Below the pieces are notes generated by a model. The model was not told where the DNA came from. It did no database searches and saw only the letters and a list, made by a program, of their open reading frames with translations. From an uncultured Clostridia bacterium (GTDB lineage Bacteria; Bacillota; Clostridia; Christensenellales; Aristaeellaceae): 12,558 nucleotides of DNA. A program made the position numbers and the translations under genes. This document shows positions 1-6,155 of the stretch, in pieces. The DNA lies in NCBI GenBank assembly GCA_945877525.1, contig CAMDVP010000066.1:1-12558 (forward strand), written 5' to 3'. Within the stretch, counting starts at the first letter, position 1; the number at the start of each line of letters is the position of its first letter.

Positions 1-133
1 TGCCCGGTGTGTATGGCCGGACATCGTGGCCTTCTTTGAGAGCGAGGAAGGTCAGTGGGAATTTGCCCAGTGGCAACGTGAGCAGGCCATGAAGGCTGAA
101 CGGAACAACGGCTCGCCCAACGAGGCGGCCTGA
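1..133 (+). CDS. 3' end of an unrecognised protein (partial)
   Basis: A reading frame is open from base 2 to a TGA at 131-133 and gives 43 residues of C-terminus. The visible part contains a PDIVAFF segment, then a charged, glutamine- and glutamate-rich helix-like stretch (about residues 18-34), and ends in a polar Asn/Ser/Pro/Glu/Ala tail. I do not recognise a family, and the piece is too short for a function. What supports it as real is the stop codon followed only 9 bases later by a strong rho-independent terminator in the same direction. Frame 1 stops early at about base 37. The start and most of the gene lie outside the window. Confidence 0.5.
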   Translation, partial: ARCVWPDIVAFFESEEGQWEFAQWQREQAMKAERNNGSPNEAA

Positions 134-142
134 AGATAGACG

Positions 143-182
143 GAGGGGCGCCGGGCCTGATGCAGGTTCGGTGCCCCTCTTT
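143..182 (+). terminator. Rho-independent terminator of the first partial gene
   Basis: Bases 143-157 pair with 165-179 in a 15-bp stem that includes three G-U pairs, around the 7-base loop 158-164. The 3' arm ends in CCCCTC and runs into TTTGCGTTT. It lies just after the stop codon at 131-133. Confidence 0.8.
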
Positions 183-260
183 GCGTTTACGTGGTTTTTC
201 TTGGCCTGCCGGGCCATCTCCGGGGCTTCGATGCGGGCTCGTCTGATTCGAGATAAAGAA

Positions 261-305
261 ATAATCCGAACCCATCGCCCACAAGGAACAATTGGTTCGG
301 ATTAT
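261..305 (-). terminator. 12-bp inverted repeat downstream of tRNA-Leu, probable terminator
   Basis: ATAATCCGAACC (261-272) and GGTTCGGATTAT (294-305) are perfect reverse complements around 21 bases. Read on the minus strand, the structure begins 8 bases after the tRNA CCA end and is followed by TTCTTT, so it probably ends the tRNA transcript. The stem is AT-rich for a terminator and the loop is large, so another role such as a protein binding site is possible. Confidence 0.55.
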
Positions 306-312
306 ATTGGTT

Positions 313-400
313 TGGTGCGGGAAACAGGACTTGAACCTGCATGAAGAAAACCCTCACTAGAACCTGAATCTAGCGCGTCTGCCAATTCCGCCATTCCCGC
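313..400 (-). tRNA. tRNA-Leu, anticodon CAG
   Basis: The minus strand folds as a class II tRNA. The acceptor stem GCGGGAA (400-394) pairs with TTCCCGC (323-317), the discriminator A is at 316 and an encoded CCA is at 315-313. The anticodon stem CTAGA/TCTAG encloses the loop TTCAGGT, whose anticodon CAG (plus-strand 364-366) reads the leucine codon CUG. The D-arm sequence GGCGGAATTGGCAGACGC and the long variable arm are typical of leucine tRNAs, and the T arm carries GGTTCAAGTCC. No intron or mismatch is seen in the stems checked. Confidence 0.97.
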
Positions 401-413
401 AGAAACAGGTTAT

Positions 414-442
414 ATTATACGTTCAGGCGCAGATTTTGTCAA
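414..442 (-). promoter_or_regulatory. Consensus sigma-A promoter of tRNA-Leu
   Basis: On the minus strand TTGACA (442-437) is followed by exactly 17 bases and then TATAAT (419-414). Both hexamers match the housekeeping consensus perfectly. Transcription would start near 407, a few bases before the mature tRNA 5' end at 400. Confidence 0.92.
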
Positions 443-492
443 GCGCGAATTTCCCTTTTTCCATCGTCCCGGCTTACCCCGGACGGCGGCGG

Positions 493-1530
493 TCAGCGGC
501 TCTGCTCAAACAGCCAGTCCCGCACGGCTTCCAGGCGATAGGCATAGTCAAAGGAAGTCAGGTGCTCGCTGCCTCCGGCGCCCTCCTCCAGGGTGGTGCC
601 TTTGGTGAAGGTGATGAAATTGGCCCCGCAGCCTTCTGCGATCATCCCGCGAACCGCCTCATTCTGAGAATCCGCATCGTCCTTGGTGCTCCACTCAGCG
701 CTGCTGTATGCAGCGCCATCCGCATCAAACACTGCTTTAAGCCCGGCTTGTCCCATCGACGCCTTGTCGTCTCCGGCGGATACAATATAGAAAAAGCGTT
801 TGTCCTCCAGCACGCTCAGCAGGCTGTTGTCCCACTGGCTGCCCACAAACAGCGACGCGGCAAACAGGTCGGGATACGCCACGTTCAGATGGAAGGAGGT
901 CATACCACCCATGGACTGGCCCGTGGTGTAGATCCGCGCCGGGTCAATGGGCTGCGTATCCATCAGATGCCGGATGATTTTCACCGCCACGTCAATCTGG
1001 GGCAAGGTATTGAAGCTGTCATCCACCACCGTTTCCGTAAACACAGGCACCATTACAAAGCAAGGATGCTTCGCCTGCTCCTCCGCCGTGGCCCACACCA
1101 CGCCGCCCCAGCCGATGGTCAGCACATAGGAAGCGTCGCGCCCCGGCGCGCGGGAATCGGGAATGAACATGATCAGCGGATAGGAACCGCCCTGTTCCAC
1201 GCCTTCAGGCACAAAAAGCTGGTATTGCAGCGTGATGCCGCTGTCCGCATCCGTATAGCTCAGCAGCTGATACTTCTCCTGTACCTCGTCCAGGATGGCC
1301 TGCAGCGCTTCGTCCGGCTGCGTGTTTGCGGCCATGCCGCCCGCGTCGCCCATCCTGCCGCCTTCCGGACGCTCACCGTCCATGGGCGCGCCCTCACGGT
1401 TCATCCGATCGCCCCTTTCCTCCGTTCCCTGCGGCCCGACGCCCTGGGGCGCTTCCCCCGCCAGGCATGCGCCCACCGCAAACAGCGCCATGACCAGCGC
1501 CATGATCCATGCCATCCGTCTTTTCATCAT
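493..1530 (-). CDS. Secreted or lipoprotein alpha/beta-hydrolase (esterase / PHB-depolymerase-like)
   Basis: This gene encodes a 345-residue serine hydrolase. The start at 1530 (or the adjacent ATG at 1527) is chosen because AAGGAGG (1542-1536) lies 5-8 bases upstream; an ATG at 1569 is in frame but has no such site. The N-terminus MMKRRMAW plus a hydrophobic run is an export signal. It ends in VGAC, which could be a lipobox with Cys22 as the lipidated residue. Residues about 24-70 form a low-complexity, Gly/Met/Glu/Arg-rich linker. The catalytic domain has GQSMGG (204-209, nucleophile Ser206), a likely acid at Asp254 or Asp255 in SAGDD, and His323 in SEHL. This order fits extracellular esterases of the PHB-depolymerase or feruloyl-esterase type. 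It probably acts on an ester in the wall or medium; the substrate is unknown. The gene stands alone, divergent from aconitase. Confidence 0.88.
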   Translation of the reverse strand: MMKRRMAWIMALVMALFAVGACLAGEAPQGVGPQGTEERGDRMNREGAPMDGERPEGGRMGDAGGMAANTQPDEALQAILDEVQEKYQLLSYTDADSGITLQYQLFVPEGVEQGGSYPLIMFIPDSRAPGRDASYVLTIGWGGVVWATAEEQAKHPCFVMVPVFTETVVDDSFNTLPQIDVAVKIIRHLMDTQPIDPARIYTTGQSMGGMTSFHLNVAYPDLFAASLFVGSQWDNSLLSVLEDKRFFYIVSAGDDKASMGQAGLKAVFDADGAAYSSAEWSTKDDADSQNEAVRGMIAEGCGANFITFTKGTTLEEGAGGSEHLTSFDYAYRLEAVRDWLFEQSR

Positions 1531-1564
1531 ATATTCCTCCTTGCAGGCTTTCCGCCCACCCGGC

Positions 1565-1591
1565 ATCATAGCCCGGCAGCGCGTATCTCAA
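1565..1591 (-). promoter_or_regulatory. Possible promoter of the hydrolase gene
   Basis: On the minus strand TTGAGA (1591-1586) and TATGAT (1570-1565) are separated by 15 bases, shorter than usual. The -10 match is good but the spacing makes this a weak candidate. Transcription would start about 25-30 bases before the start codon. Confidence 0.3.
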
Positions 1592-1659
1592 GTGAACTGT
1601 TTCTGAATGGCAGCTGAAAATTCCCGGCGTACTTTCAATGTTTTTTCCACGGAGATCGG

Positions 1660-1689
1660 TTGACAGAGGCCGTCCTGTGCGTCTATCAT
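1660..1689 (+). promoter_or_regulatory. Sigma-A promoter of the aconitase gene
   Basis: A perfect TTGACA (1660-1665), an 18-base spacer and TATCAT (1684-1689) point to a start near 1696. This leaves a leader of about 55 bases before the aconitase ATG. Confidence 0.7.
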
Positions 1690-1712
1690 GGACGGGTACA
1701 CTGTATACAAAA

Positions 1713-1732
1713 AGCAGGCAGCGACGCCTGCT
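1713..1732 (+). promoter_or_regulatory. Leader hairpin upstream of aconitase
   Basis: AGCAGGC (1713-1719) and GCCTGCT (1726-1732) form a 7-bp GC-rich stem with a 6-base loop, ending 6 bases before the GGAGG ribosome binding site (1739-1743). It lacks a T tract, so it does not look like a terminator. It could stabilise the mRNA or affect ribosome access; this is inference. Confidence 0.4.
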
Positions 1733-1750
1733 CCCTTCGGAGGATGAAAA

Positions 1751-3682
1751 ATGAATCTGACGCAAAAAATCCTGTCCGCTCACCTGCTTTCGGGCGAGCT
1801 TGTGCCGGGAGAGGAAATTTCCATCCGCATCGACCAGACCCTGACCCAGGACTCCACCGGCACCATGGCTTATCTGCAGTTTGAGGCCATGGGCGTAGAG
1901 CGGGTGCGCACGAAGAAAAGCGTGGCCTACATTGACCACAACACCCTGCAAACCGGCTTTGAAAACGCCGACGATCACCAGTATATTCAATCTGTAACGA
2001 AAAAGCACGGCGTCTACTGCTCCAAGCCAGGCAACGGCATCTGCCATCAGGTGCATCTGGAACGCTTTGGCGTGCCGGGCATGACGCTGCTGGGCAGCGA
2101 CAGCCACACCCCCACCGGCGGCGGCATCGGCATGCTGGCCATCGGCGCGGGGGGGCTGGACGTAGCGGTAGCCATGGGCGGCGGCGCATATTACATGACC
2201 TGCCCCCGGGTGGTGGGTGTGCGCCTCACCGGCAGATTGCCCTATGCCGTGGCGGCCAAGGACATCATTCTGGAGGTGCTTCGCCGCCTGTCCGTCAAGG
2301 GCGGCGTGGGCAAGGTGATGGAATACATCGGCCCGGGGGTTGCCACCCTCACCGTGCCTGAGCGCGCCACCATCGCCAACATGGGCGCAGAGCTTGGCGC
2401 CACCACCTCCGTGTTCCCCTCAGACGAGGTCACCCGCGCCTTCCTCCGCGCCCAGCAGCGGGAGGAGGTCTTTACCCCCCTGCAGGCTGACCCCGACGCT
2501 TCCTATGACGAAATCATCGACATCGACCTGAGCACCCTCGTGCCGCTGATTGCCCAGCCCCATATGCCCGACAACGTGGACACCGTCGAGCACGTCGGCC
2601 CCATCAAGGTGGATCAGGTGTTCATCGGCTCCTGCACCAATTCCAGCTATCAGGACATGATGCGGGTGGCCCGCATTCTCCGGGGCAAAACGGTGCATCC
2701 CGACGTAAGTCTGGTCATCGGCCCCGGCTCCAAGCAGGTGCTGACCATGCTCGCCCGCAACGGCGCGCTGGCCGACATGCTGGGCGCGGGCGCGCGCATT
2801 CTTGAATCCGCCTGCGGCCCCTGCATCGGCATGGGACAAAGCCCCAAGACGGGCGCGGTATCCATCCGCACCAACAACCGTAACTTCTACGCCCGCAGCG
2901 GAACCGCCTCGGCCAATGTGTACCTCACCTCCTGCGAAACCGCCGCCGTCACCGCCCTCACCGGCGTGCTGACCGACCCCCGCTGCCTGGACATCGACCT
3001 GACCGTGCCCATGCCCGAGCAATTCGAGGTCAACGACAATCTGGTAATTCCGCCGGTGGAAGCAGGCCATGAGGCAGAGGTCGAGGTGGTTCGCGGCCCC
3101 AACATCAAGCCCTTCCCCCTGGGCCACGCCCTGGAAAACGACGTTTTCGGCAAGGCCCTGCTGAAAATGGAGGACAACATCACCACCGACCACATCATGC
3201 CCTCCAATGCCAAGCTGCTTCCCTACCGCAGCAATGTGCCCCACCTGGCGGACTTCTGCCTGACCCCCGTGGACGAGACCTTCCCCGCCCGGGCCAAGGC
3301 CGAGGGCGGCGGCATGCTGGTGGCGGGCAGCAACTACGGGCAGGGCTCCAGCCGCGAGCACGCGGCCCTGGTGCCGCTGTACCTGGGCATTCGCGCCGTG
3401 GCAGCCAAGTCCTTTGCCCGCATCCATCAGGCCAACCTGATCAACAACGGCATTCTGCCCCTGGCCTTCCGCAGCGAGGCGGACTACGACGACATCGACC
3501 CCATGGACGAGTTGGCCCTGCCGGGCATCCGCGCGGCCATTGAGGATGGCGCGGAGGTGTTCATCCTGCGCAACGTGACCAAGGGCCATGATTATCAGAT
3601 GAACATGCCCCTCACAAAGCGCCAGCGCGGCATGCTGCTGTGCGGCGGACTGCTGAACTATACAAGGGAAATGAACAGGTAA
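1751..3682 (+). CDS. Aconitate hydratase, short Aquifex-type
   Basis: This is a 643-residue aconitase that interconverts citrate and isocitrate through cis-aconitate in the cytoplasm. The three [4Fe-4S] ligands are visible: Cys295 in GSCTNSS, and Cys355 and Cys358 in ACGPC. The substrate-binding motif GSDSHTP is at 115-121. The swivel domain carries NYGQGSSREH (528-537) near the C-terminus. The length fits the roughly 640-residue putative (Aquifex-type) family rather than the roughly 900-residue AcnA or AcnB enzymes. The LeuC subunit of isopropylmalate isomerase is related, but there the swivel domain is a separate protein (LeuD). Here it is fused, and no leuD follows. The ATG at 1751 is preceded by GGAGG with 7 bases between. 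The gene is monocistronic with its own promoter and terminator; no citrate synthase or isocitrate dehydrogenase gene is adjacent. In clostridia it would serve a partial TCA cycle toward 2-oxoglutarate and glutamate. Confidence 0.95.
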   Translation: MNLTQKILSAHLLSGELVPGEEISIRIDQTLTQDSTGTMAYLQFEAMGVERVRTKKSVAYIDHNTLQTGFENADDHQYIQSVTKKHGVYCSKPGNGICHQVHLERFGVPGMTLLGSDSHTPTGGGIGMLAIGAGGLDVAVAMGGGAYYMTCPRVVGVRLTGRLPYAVAAKDIILEVLRRLSVKGGVGKVMEYIGPGVATLTVPERATIANMGAELGATTSVFPSDEVTRAFLRAQQREEVFTPLQADPDASYDEIIDIDLSTLVPLIAQPHMPDNVDTVEHVGPIKVDQVFIGSCTNSSYQDMMRVARILRGKTVHPDVSLVIGPGSKQVLTMLARNGALADMLGAGARILESACGPCIGMGQSPKTGAVSIRTNNRNFYARSGTASANVYLTSCETAAVTALTGVLTDPRCLDIDLTVPMPEQFEVNDNLVIPPVEAGHEAEVEVVRGPNIKPFPLGHALENDVFGKALLKMEDNITTDHIMPSNAKLLPYRSNVPHLADFCLTPVDETFPARAKAEGGGMLVAGSNYGQGSSREHAALVPLYLGIRAVAAKSFARIHQANLINNGILPLAFRSEADYDDIDPMDELALPGIRAAIEDGAEVFILRNVTKGHDYQMNMPLTKRQRGMLLCGGLLNYTREMNR

Positions 3683-3692
3683 GCACCGCATA

Positions 3693-3724
3693 GCGCCTTT
3701 TCGGGGCATTCCCCGGGAAGGCGC
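3693..3724 (+). terminator. Terminator of the aconitase gene
   Basis: GCGCCTTTTCGGGG (3693-3706) pairs with CCCCGGGAAGGCGC (3711-3724) through 14 base pairs, two of them G-U, around the loop CATT. It lies 10 bases after the stop codon. The following ACTGCTTTGTT is a poor T tract, so its efficiency is uncertain. Confidence 0.65.
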
Positions 3725-3752
3725 ACTGCTTTGTTCGTGTCGGCCTGAAGTA

Positions 3753-3913
3753 ATACTATTCTCAAATGAAAATGGCACAAGATACGAAGCGAGTTTTTCA
3801 TTCTGGCTAACGGGAATGGAACGAGGCGTAGCAGCGCTACGTCGAGCGGAATGAGCGAACGCCAGAATGGAAAAGGCGCGAGTAGATGTGCCAGTTGAAT
3901 TTGAGAATAGTAT
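3753..3913. repeat. 161-bp nested palindromic element (MITE-like or structured intergenic repeat)
   Basis: The ends 3753-3779 and 3887-3913 are inverted repeats matching at 24 of 27 positions; the outer 15 bases, beginning ATACTATTCTC, are identical. Inside lies a second inverted repeat: 3794-3807 against 3861-3874, 13 of 14, ending in CATTCTGGC/GCCAGAATG. At the centre CGTAGC (3827-3832) and GCTACG (3836-3841) make a third stem. The whole element could fold into one long hairpin with internal loops. It has no convincing coding frame and no clear target-site duplication. It sits between the aconitase terminator and the HAD-gene promoter. A non-autonomous mobile element or a repeat family of this genome is the likeliest reading; a second copy is not present in this window. 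Confidence 0.65.
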
Positions 3914-3994
3914 AAGCTGCTTTTCCAGTTCATCTGCGAAGGAAAGCCCTGTGTAAGGTTTCATTCCCGGTGCCGCGCCAGTTCCCTTCCTCCC

Positions 3995-4024
3995 TTGACA
4001 ATCTCCCCCCTCGTCCGCTACAAT
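3995..4024 (+). promoter_or_regulatory. Sigma-A promoter of the HAD phosphatase gene
   Basis: TTGACA (3995-4000), an 18-base spacer and TACAAT (4019-4024) place the start near 4031, about 30 bases before the ATG at 4060. Confidence 0.75.
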
Positions 4025-4059
4025 CATTGCGAATACGAACGCACAAGGAGCATCATCCC

Positions 4060-4740
4060 ATGCGCTACCAATATCTGCTGGTGGATAACGACAACACCCT
4101 GATGGACTTTGACACGGCGGAACACTTCGCCCTGCTGGACACATTGCAGGCATTTTTCCTGCCCGACACCCCGGAGGTGCTGGAAACCTACCACGCCATC
4201 AACCACACCCTGTGGGAGGCCCTCGAACGGGGCGAGGTTACCCAGGCTCAGCTGAAGCTGCGGCGCTTTGAGCAGCTGATTGACCACTTCGGCTGGACAG
4301 GTGTGGAAGCCCGTGCCCTGGCGGACACCTATCCCAGGCATCTTGGCTGTCATGCCGAGCTTCTTCCCGGGGCCACGGAGCTGCTCCAGGCCCTGCATGG
4401 GCGGATGAAGATCGCCCTGGTGTCCAATGGCGTGAGCGAAATCCAGCGCAGCCGCCTGAGCCGCTGCCCCTTCACCCCGCTGCTGGACGCGGTGGTGATT
4501 TCCGAGGAGGTCGGCGTGAGCAAGCCTGACCCGCGGATGGTGGACATCGCCCTTGCGCAGCTGGGGTGCGAGGATAAGCGGCAGGCGGTGCTGCTGGGGG
4601 ACAGCCTTACCGCCGATATAGCCGCAGCGAGAAGTGCCGGCATTGACAGTATCTGGTTCAATCCCGCCCATCGGCCCGGCGACGGCGCAACCTATCTTGT
4701 CCAAAGCCTCGACGAGGCCCTGGCTCTGCTTCTTGCCTGA
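4060..4740 (+). CDS. HAD-superfamily phosphatase, YjjG/YfnB-type
   Basis: This gene encodes a 226-residue cytoplasmic hydrolase. The start at 4060 follows AAGGAG (4045-4050) by 9 bases and lies after the promoter at 3995-4024; the frame is open further upstream, but those codons fall in the promoter region. All four HAD motifs are present: D9-x-D11-x-T13 (aspartyl nucleophile Asp9 and acid Asp11), Ser122 in VSNG, Lys155 in SKPDP, and GDSLTAD (180-186) with metal-binding Asp181 and Asp186. Residues about 15-95 form the helical C1 cap. The pattern and length match the YjjG/YfnB branch, known as house-cleaning (d)NMP phosphatases acting on non-canonical pyrimidine nucleotides. The exact substrate is inferred. 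The gene seems monocistronic. Confidence 0.88.
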   Translation: MRYQYLLVDNDNTLMDFDTAEHFALLDTLQAFFLPDTPEVLETYHAINHTLWEALERGEVTQAQLKLRRFEQLIDHFGWTGVEARALADTYPRHLGCHAELLPGATELLQALHGRMKIALVSNGVSEIQRSRLSRCPFTPLLDAVVISEEVGVSKPDPRMVDIALAQLGCEDKRQAVLLGDSLTADIAAARSAGIDSIWFNPAHRPGDGATYLVQSLDEALALLLA

Positions 4741-4796
4741 AATCCCTGTTACCAGCAGTCTTTTCGGCAAAGGCGCAAGCATAGCATAGCACCGCA

Positions 4797-4843
4797 GAGA
4801 AAAAGTTCGTTTGTGAATCAACAAACGACTTGCGCTTTTTCTC
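4797..4843 (+). terminator. Two-part hairpin after the HAD gene, possible terminator
   Basis: GAGAAAAAG (4797-4805) pairs with CTTTTTCTC (4835-4843), and inside it TCGTTTGT (4807-4814) pairs with ACAAACGA (4821-4828) around a 6-base loop. The inner stem followed by CTTGCGCTTTTTCT resembles a weak intrinsic terminator for the HAD transcript. The right arm also contains the putative -35 of the next promoter. Confidence 0.45.
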
Positions 4844-4858
4844 CAAACATGGTACACT
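4830..4858 (+). promoter_or_regulatory. Probable promoter of the DUF1874-like gene and esterase operon
   Basis: TTGCGC (4830-4835), a 17-base spacer and TACACT (4853-4858) form a moderate sigma-A match, giving a leader of about 65 bases. The -35 overlaps the hairpin at 4797-4843. Confidence 0.45.
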
Positions 4859-4929
4859 GGATGTATAAAAGCCGGCGTTTTCGGCCCAATGCAGACAATC
4901 GAACCATAATGAACGGAGGTGCTTATGCC

Positions 4930-5307
4930 ATGAAGCATGACAATCCCCTGCTCCTGCTGGATAATTCCAGCATGATGACCGTGATTGGCGAAGGCGAATT
5001 TGCCAGCCACCGCATGTCCTTTGAAGAAACCCGCGCCGTCCTGGAAACCTTTGACGAGGATGATGTCCGCATCTGCTTTACCAACAGCGATATTGTGAAC
5101 ATCATCTTCCCCTACATCGGCCTGGAAAGCAAGAGCTATCGCTTCAAGGAAGCCCGGCATATGCATGTCGGACAGGAGGCGCTGGTGTTCAAGCTCTATG
5201 TCACCCCGTCGGAAACCCAGCCCATCATCCAGCTTGATAACGGCGCAGAGGCCAAGAAAATCCAGAACATCTACATCTACTGCCAGTACATCACCCGCGT
5301 GAAGTAA
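4930..5307 (+). CDS. Small DUF1874 / STIV-B116-like protein
   Basis: This gene encodes a 125-residue soluble protein. The ATG at 4930 is preceded by GGAGG (4915-4919) with 10 bases between; an in-frame ATG at 4909 would precede that site and is less likely. The order of motifs recalls DUF1874 (the fold of STIV B116): an N-terminal strand with an N-S pair (LLLLDNSS), a Gly-Glu-Phe turn, MSFEETRAVL in place of the family's S-x-EEA-x-x-x-L helix, a central helix, and a late strand ALVFKLY. Known members include viral AcrIII-1 ring nucleases that cleave the cyclic tetra-adenylate made by type III CRISPR systems and need a histidine in a G-H-x-[SA]-T segment. The corresponding stretch here reads CFTNSDIV, with no histidine, so nuclease activity is not expected. 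No CRISPR genes are nearby. The assignment rests on pattern memory only. It probably shares an operon with the esterase 30 bases downstream. Confidence 0.7.
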   Translation: MKHDNPLLLLDNSSMMTVIGEGEFASHRMSFEETRAVLETFDEDDVRICFTNSDIVNIIFPYIGLESKSYRFKEARHMHVGQEALVFKLYVTPSETQPIIQLDNGAEAKKIQNIYIYCQYITRVK

Positions 5308-5337
5308 GGCGCGATCTGCAATACGGAGGCGATTCCC

Positions 5338-6102
5338 ATGGCGTTTCTTCAGGTACAGTTCTTCTCCCGGGCGCTGGATGTGGCGTCCACCGTCCATGTG
5401 ATTCTGCCCGAGCCCTCCCAGGGCATCGGCGTGGACGCAGCCCAGGCGGCCGAGCCGCCCAAGGTGCTTTACCTGCTCCACGGCTACAGCGACGATCACA
5501 GCATCTGGATGCGCCGCACCTCTGTGGAGCGCTACGCCGCCCAGCACAACCTGGCCGTCATCATGCCCGCGGTGAACCACAGCTTCTACACCAACGAGGC
5601 GCAGGGCGAACGCTACTGGGACTATGTGAGCGAGGAACTGCCCCAGGTGATGCACCGCTTTTTCCGCCTGTCCGAGCGGCCCGAGGACACCTTTGTCGCC
5701 GGGCTGTCCATGGGCGGCTATGGCGCGATGAAGCTGGCCCTCACCCACCCCGAGCGCTTTGGCGCGGCGGCTTCCTTCTCCGGTGCGGTGGACATTGTGG
5801 CGCTGAGCCGCAATACGCCCTCCAAGGCCAATATGCAGCGCATCTTTGGCCCTCTGAGCAAGCTGAAGGGCAGCGAGCACGACCTGTTCCACCTGATGGA
5901 AAGCAGGCCGGAGAAAGCGCCCCGGCTGTATGTTTCCTGCGGAACGGCAGATTTTCTGTACGGCGCGCACAGGAAATTTGTGCCCGCGCTGAAAAAGCAC
6001 GGCTGGGACGTGACCAGCTTCGAGAAGCCCGATGCGGTGCACGAGTGGGGCTTCTGGGACGAGGAGATCAAAAAGTTCATTCCCTTTGCCATGGGTAAGT
6101 AA
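5338..6102 (+). CDS. Esterase, alpha/beta-hydrolase of the EstA / esterase D type
   Basis: This gene encodes a 254-residue esterase with no signal peptide, hence cytoplasmic. GGAGG (5325-5329) lies 8 bases before the ATG. The catalytic triad is readable: Ser124 in GLSMGG (122-127), Asp205 in CGTADF and His235 in HEW. The oxyanion segment LLHGYSDD is at 46-53. The profile matches the esterase D / FrmB / tributyrin-esterase EstA family, which hydrolyses small acyl esters; S-formylglutathione hydrolase and feruloyl esterase are relatives. The spacing of 30 bases from the DUF1874-like gene suggests co-transcription. The substrate cannot be told from sequence. It differs clearly from the exported hydrolase at 493-1530, although both have an S-M-G-G elbow. 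Confidence 0.9.
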   Translation: MAFLQVQFFSRALDVASTVHVILPEPSQGIGVDAAQAAEPPKVLYLLHGYSDDHSIWMRRTSVERYAAQHNLAVIMPAVNHSFYTNEAQGERYWDYVSEELPQVMHRFFRLSERPEDTFVAGLSMGGYGAMKLALTHPERFGAAASFSGAVDIVALSRNTPSKANMQRIFGPLSKLKGSEHDLFHLMESRPEKAPRLYVSCGTADFLYGAHRKFVPALKKHGWDVTSFEKPDAVHEWGFWDEEIKKFIPFAMGK

Positions 6103-6116
6103 CGCCGGACACGGGT

Positions 6117-6155
6117 GCGGCGCTTTCGGAGCATTGGCCGAAAGCGCCGCCTTTT
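6117..6155 (+). terminator. Strong terminator between convergent esterase and DUF421 genes
   Basis: GCGGCGCTTTCGG (6117-6129) and CCGAAAGCGCCGC (6138-6150) form a perfect 13-bp stem with an 8-base loop, followed by CTTTTC. The T run overlaps the stop codon of the convergent gene (6155-6157). On the minus strand no T tract follows, so it mainly serves the plus-strand operon. Confidence 0.85.

Noticed and set aside
1..313. Genomic island ending at the tRNA-Leu 3' end
   Set aside because: No integrase and no direct repeat of the tRNA end is visible within the window, and the only gene fragment there is unrecognised.
436..1617. Long plus-strand open frame opposite the exported hydrolase
   Set aside because: It has no ribosome binding site, starts inside the tRNA promoter region and is rich in His, Arg and Pro as expected of an antisense frame in GC-rich DNA. 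The minus-strand gene has an intact catalytic triad.
1713..1732. T-box or other named riboswitch in the aconitase leader
   Set aside because: The leader is only about 55 bases and shows a single short stem, with no T-box sequence or terminator/antiterminator pair.
3753..3913. CRISPR array or insertion sequence
   Set aside because: There is no series of direct repeats with spacers and no transposase frame; the arms are inverted and concentric.
3658..3933. Minus-strand small open frame covering the nested palindromic element
   Set aside because: The frame comes from the repeat itself and overlaps the end of aconitase. There is no ribosome binding site, and small proteins predicted inside such repeats are a common annotation artefact.
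2420..4153. Long minus-strand open frame across aconitase, the palindromic element and the HAD gene start
   Set aside because: It crosses two well-supported genes and an untranslated repeat. Its composition (Gly, His, Ala, Val) is that of an antisense shadow and it shows no recognisable motif.
4024..6042. 672-codon minus-strand open frame opposite three plus-strand genes
   Set aside because: It spans intergenic signals and three genes with clear motifs and ribosome binding sites, and its own sequence shows no domain.
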